Shown one piece after another: positions 62,721-64,000 of a DNA stretch of 64,000 bases (its first letter is position 1; the number at the start of each line of letters is the position of its first letter). Origin of the DNA: Mesorhizobium shangrilense (GTDB lineage Bacteria; Pseudomonadota; Alphaproteobacteria; Rhizobiales; Rhizobiaceae); the NCBI RefSeq assembly GCF_040537815.1, contig NZ_JBEWSZ010000014.1:10574-74573 (forward strand), read 5' to 3'. Under the pieces are notes generated by a model. It ran no database searches. It saw nothing but the letters and a program-made list of their open reading frames with translations, and was not told the origin of the DNA. The position numbers were made by a program, and so were the translations under genes.

Positions 62721-62834
62721 ATTATAGCCGGTGCCGGCCGCACGGCTTGCGGACGCTCAGGGCGGCGCTGATCGAAAAGGCGACAAACTGAGCGACTGGA
62801 TGGTACAAGACCATCAAGTCTGAACAGCCGCCTG

Positions 62835-62945
62835 CATTGCGCGCCATCCTGTTCCCTACTAGCCATGGCCATATGGGCATCAGTGGCACCTCCATGACCG
62901 ATGCCCATATCTGCGACCTCGGCGCGGCCACGCCCTGGAACCCTG
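62835..62945 (+). pseudogene. dadA relic B (C-terminal scrap)
   Basis: The frame reads AILFPTSHGHMGISGTSMTD then AHICDLGAATPW, matching ATILFATGHGHMGISGAPTT at the end of the DadA-like oxidase at 54152. It is followed by the second copy of the shared leader and by a transport operon, the same order as around 55300. Confidence 0.75.
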
Positions 62946-62987
62946 CGATCGTAATCGCGTGCGATAAGGTAGGAGACAGCGCAAGTT

Positions 62988-63052
62988 AAATCTTGCACTG
63001 CCTCCTAACAATGATATGGTGCAATTGACCAATGATATAAGTCAATTTGAAC
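62988..63052 (+). repeat. Leader repeat copy 2 (before the 63066 gene)
   Basis: Homologous to 55360-55432. This copy contains a clear inverted repeat AATTGAC (63023-63029) / GTCAATT (63041-63047) about 20 bases before the start codon, a candidate operator. Confidence 0.55.
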
Positions 63053-63065
63053 AAGGGAGACTTAA

Positions 63066-63908
63066 ATGAACCGTTGGGTAAGAGCGATCATCGCTGCCCT
63101 CATCAGTGTGACCACCCTAGTCGGGCCTGCCTCGGTGCCGGCTCGAGCTGAAGACCCCTCCTTGGTGCTCGACCGCATCAAGGCGAGTGGCAAGTTGAAG
63201 TTTCCAGTCATGGTCGCGGAGGAGCCGGGCTACATCAAGGACCCACGCACCGGCGAATGGAGTGGTTTCTTCGTAGATTGGGGCAAGGATATTGCCGGCC
63301 TGCTGGGCGTCCAGCCTGAGTACCATGAGACGACCTGGGGAAATCTCGCTGCGGACTTCCAAGCCGGCAAGATTGACCTCGCTGTAGGGTTGAACCCCAA
63401 CCCGCGCCGCGGCTTGGTCATCGACTACGTCCCAGGAGCCATCGTCGATGGCATCTGGGCCCTCGCTGCCCGCCCGGGCTTCGAGCCGAAGACCTGGCGC
63501 GAGATGGACACCAGGGAAACTCGCATCGCCGTACAGAAGGGCGGTACAATGCAAGTCATCGCTGAGTCGGTTATCCCCAATGCCACCCTGGACGTCGTGC
63601 CCACGCGCGACCAGGCCGTTCTAGAACTTCAGTCGGGCAAAGTCGACGCCATCCTCCTAGCCGACCAGGACGCCGCCCTCCTCAACGCTAAGGGCATCGG
63701 TAAAGCCGTGGTGCCCACGCCGGTGCTGCACAATCCCTCTACCATTGGCATTCGCCGCGAGCCGGGCAACGCCGGCTTTGAAAACTTCTTGGCCAACTGG
63801 ATGTCTCAGCAGAACTCCCTGGGTCTTGCTTGCTCGCGCATCACCCGCAGCATGCTCGAGCGCGGCATTGACATGAAGGTAGTTCCCCAGTCCGGCAAGT
63901 ACTGCTGA
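63066..63908 (+). CDS. Amino-acid-type ABC transporter substrate-binding protein (SBP_bac_3)
   Basis: 280 residues with a Sec signal (hydrophobic run, then ARAED) and ribosome site AAGGGAGACTTAA. Family features: LDRIKASGKLKFPVMVAEEP near 34, WSGFFVDWGKDIAGLLGVQP near 65, DFQAGKIDLAVGLNPNPRRG near 98, and LELQSGKVDAILLADQD near 182. It is the first gene of a new operon followed after five bases by a proline-racemase-family gene, so the ligand is probably an amino or imino acid. Confidence 0.92.
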   Translation: MNRWVRAIIAALISVTTLVGPASVPARAEDPSLVLDRIKASGKLKFPVMVAEEPGYIKDPRTGEWSGFFVDWGKDIAGLLGVQPEYHETTWGNLAADFQAGKIDLAVGLNPNPRRGLVIDYVPGAIVDGIWALAARPGFEPKTWREMDTRETRIAVQKGGTMQVIAESVIPNATLDVVPTRDQAVLELQSGKVDAILLADQDAALLNAKGIGKAVVPTPVLHNPSTIGIRREPGNAGFENFLANWMSQQNSLGLACSRITRSMLERGIDMKVVPQSGKYC

Positions 63909-63913
63909 CCGCC

Positions 63914-64000
63914 ATGCGCACGAGCCGTCTCTTCTCCGTCATCGACAGCCATACCGCAGGGCACCCGACTCGCACGGTCATCTCGGGCATCCCTCCGTTG
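63914..64000 (+). CDS. Proline racemase family protein, N-terminus (partial)
   Basis: 29 codons before the window ends: MRTSRLFSVIDSHTAGHPTR then TVISGIPPL. The IDSHTAGxPTR block is the defining start of the proline racemase / 4-hydroxyproline epimerase / trans-3-hydroxyproline dehydratase family. The catalytic cysteines lie outside the window, so racemase, epimerase and dehydratase cannot be told apart. Together with the DadA-like relics it points to hydroxyproline or D-amino acid catabolism. Confidence 0.8.
   Translation, partial: MRTSRLFSVIDSHTAGHPTRTVISGIPPL

Noticed and set aside
1..64000. CRISPR arrays, tRNA and rRNA genes
   Set aside because: No regularly spaced direct repeats with unique spacers and no cloverleaf-like or rRNA sequence noticed; the 21718-21812 repeats are adjacent and without spacers.

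Overview
The window looks like a Rhizobiales accessory region, most probably from Mesorhizobium or a close relative. The evidence is the GlxA-family regulator beside a four-subunit sarcosine-oxidase-type operon, a rhizobial-style intergenic palindrome (38192-38238), a type III-like glutamine synthetase, a phasin, and a high density of ABC importers for amino acids, peptides, polyamine-like compounds, sulfate and sulfonate-like compounds. No tRNA, rRNA or CRISPR array was recognised. Base composition changes from block to block: about 2.6-12.8 kb and the 20 kb methyltransferase are more AT-rich than the sox and cys operons.

Layout. 0-2.2 kb (minus): start of an iron alcohol dehydrogenase, an aldehyde dehydrogenase and an N-formylglutamate amidohydrolase-like gene. 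2.6-12.8 kb: creatinase/DoeA-like M24 protein, GntR regulator, a complete peptide-type ABC importer and a CehA/McbA-like metallohydrolase. This looks like one import-and-hydrolyse unit with two nearly identical candidate operator boxes. 12.8-19.8 kb: HupE, GlxA-type regulator and soxBDAG (or the homologous N-methylglutamate dehydrogenase). 20-34.5 kb: a decayed zone holding a methyltransferase, relics of soxA and folD, IS21-like end repeats, a glutamine-synthetase-like gene, a histidine-decarboxylase-like gene, a broken ATP-grasp gene, a MATE exporter, a broken MFS gene, arginine deiminase, a broken ornithine cyclodeaminase, a chimeric CtlX protein and a broken glyA.

34.5-47.2 kb: a phasin, then a sulfur block. 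It holds sbp-cysTWA (sulfate import), a second SsuABC/TauABC-like importer, a Crp/Fnr regulator, and an operon coding for a DUF971 protein, an AprA/FrdA-like flavoprotein, an AprB-like ferredoxin and a HEAT-repeat protein. The last operon is the best candidate for an undescribed redox system. 47.3-53.3 kb: mobile and defence DNA, with an IS6 scrap, an intact AbiE toxin-antitoxin pair behind twin inverted-repeat operators, a CD-NTase (CBASS) relic, an IS110 relic, and a group II intron sitting directly behind a transcription terminator and apparently missing its 3' end. 53.3-64 kb: a truncated luciferase-like monooxygenase, a frameshifted DadA-like oxidase, an intact Pot-type ABC importer, a serine hydrolase, relics of dadA, cehA and MFS genes, and a new operon starting with an amino-acid-binding protein and a proline-racemase-family gene.

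The window combines several nitrogen, one-carbon and sulfur scavenging modules with strong signs of duplication and decay. At least ten gene relics are visible, several of which match intact or less-decayed genes elsewhere in the window (cehA, soxA, dadA, MFS). All functional calls come from reading the sequence; no database search was possible.
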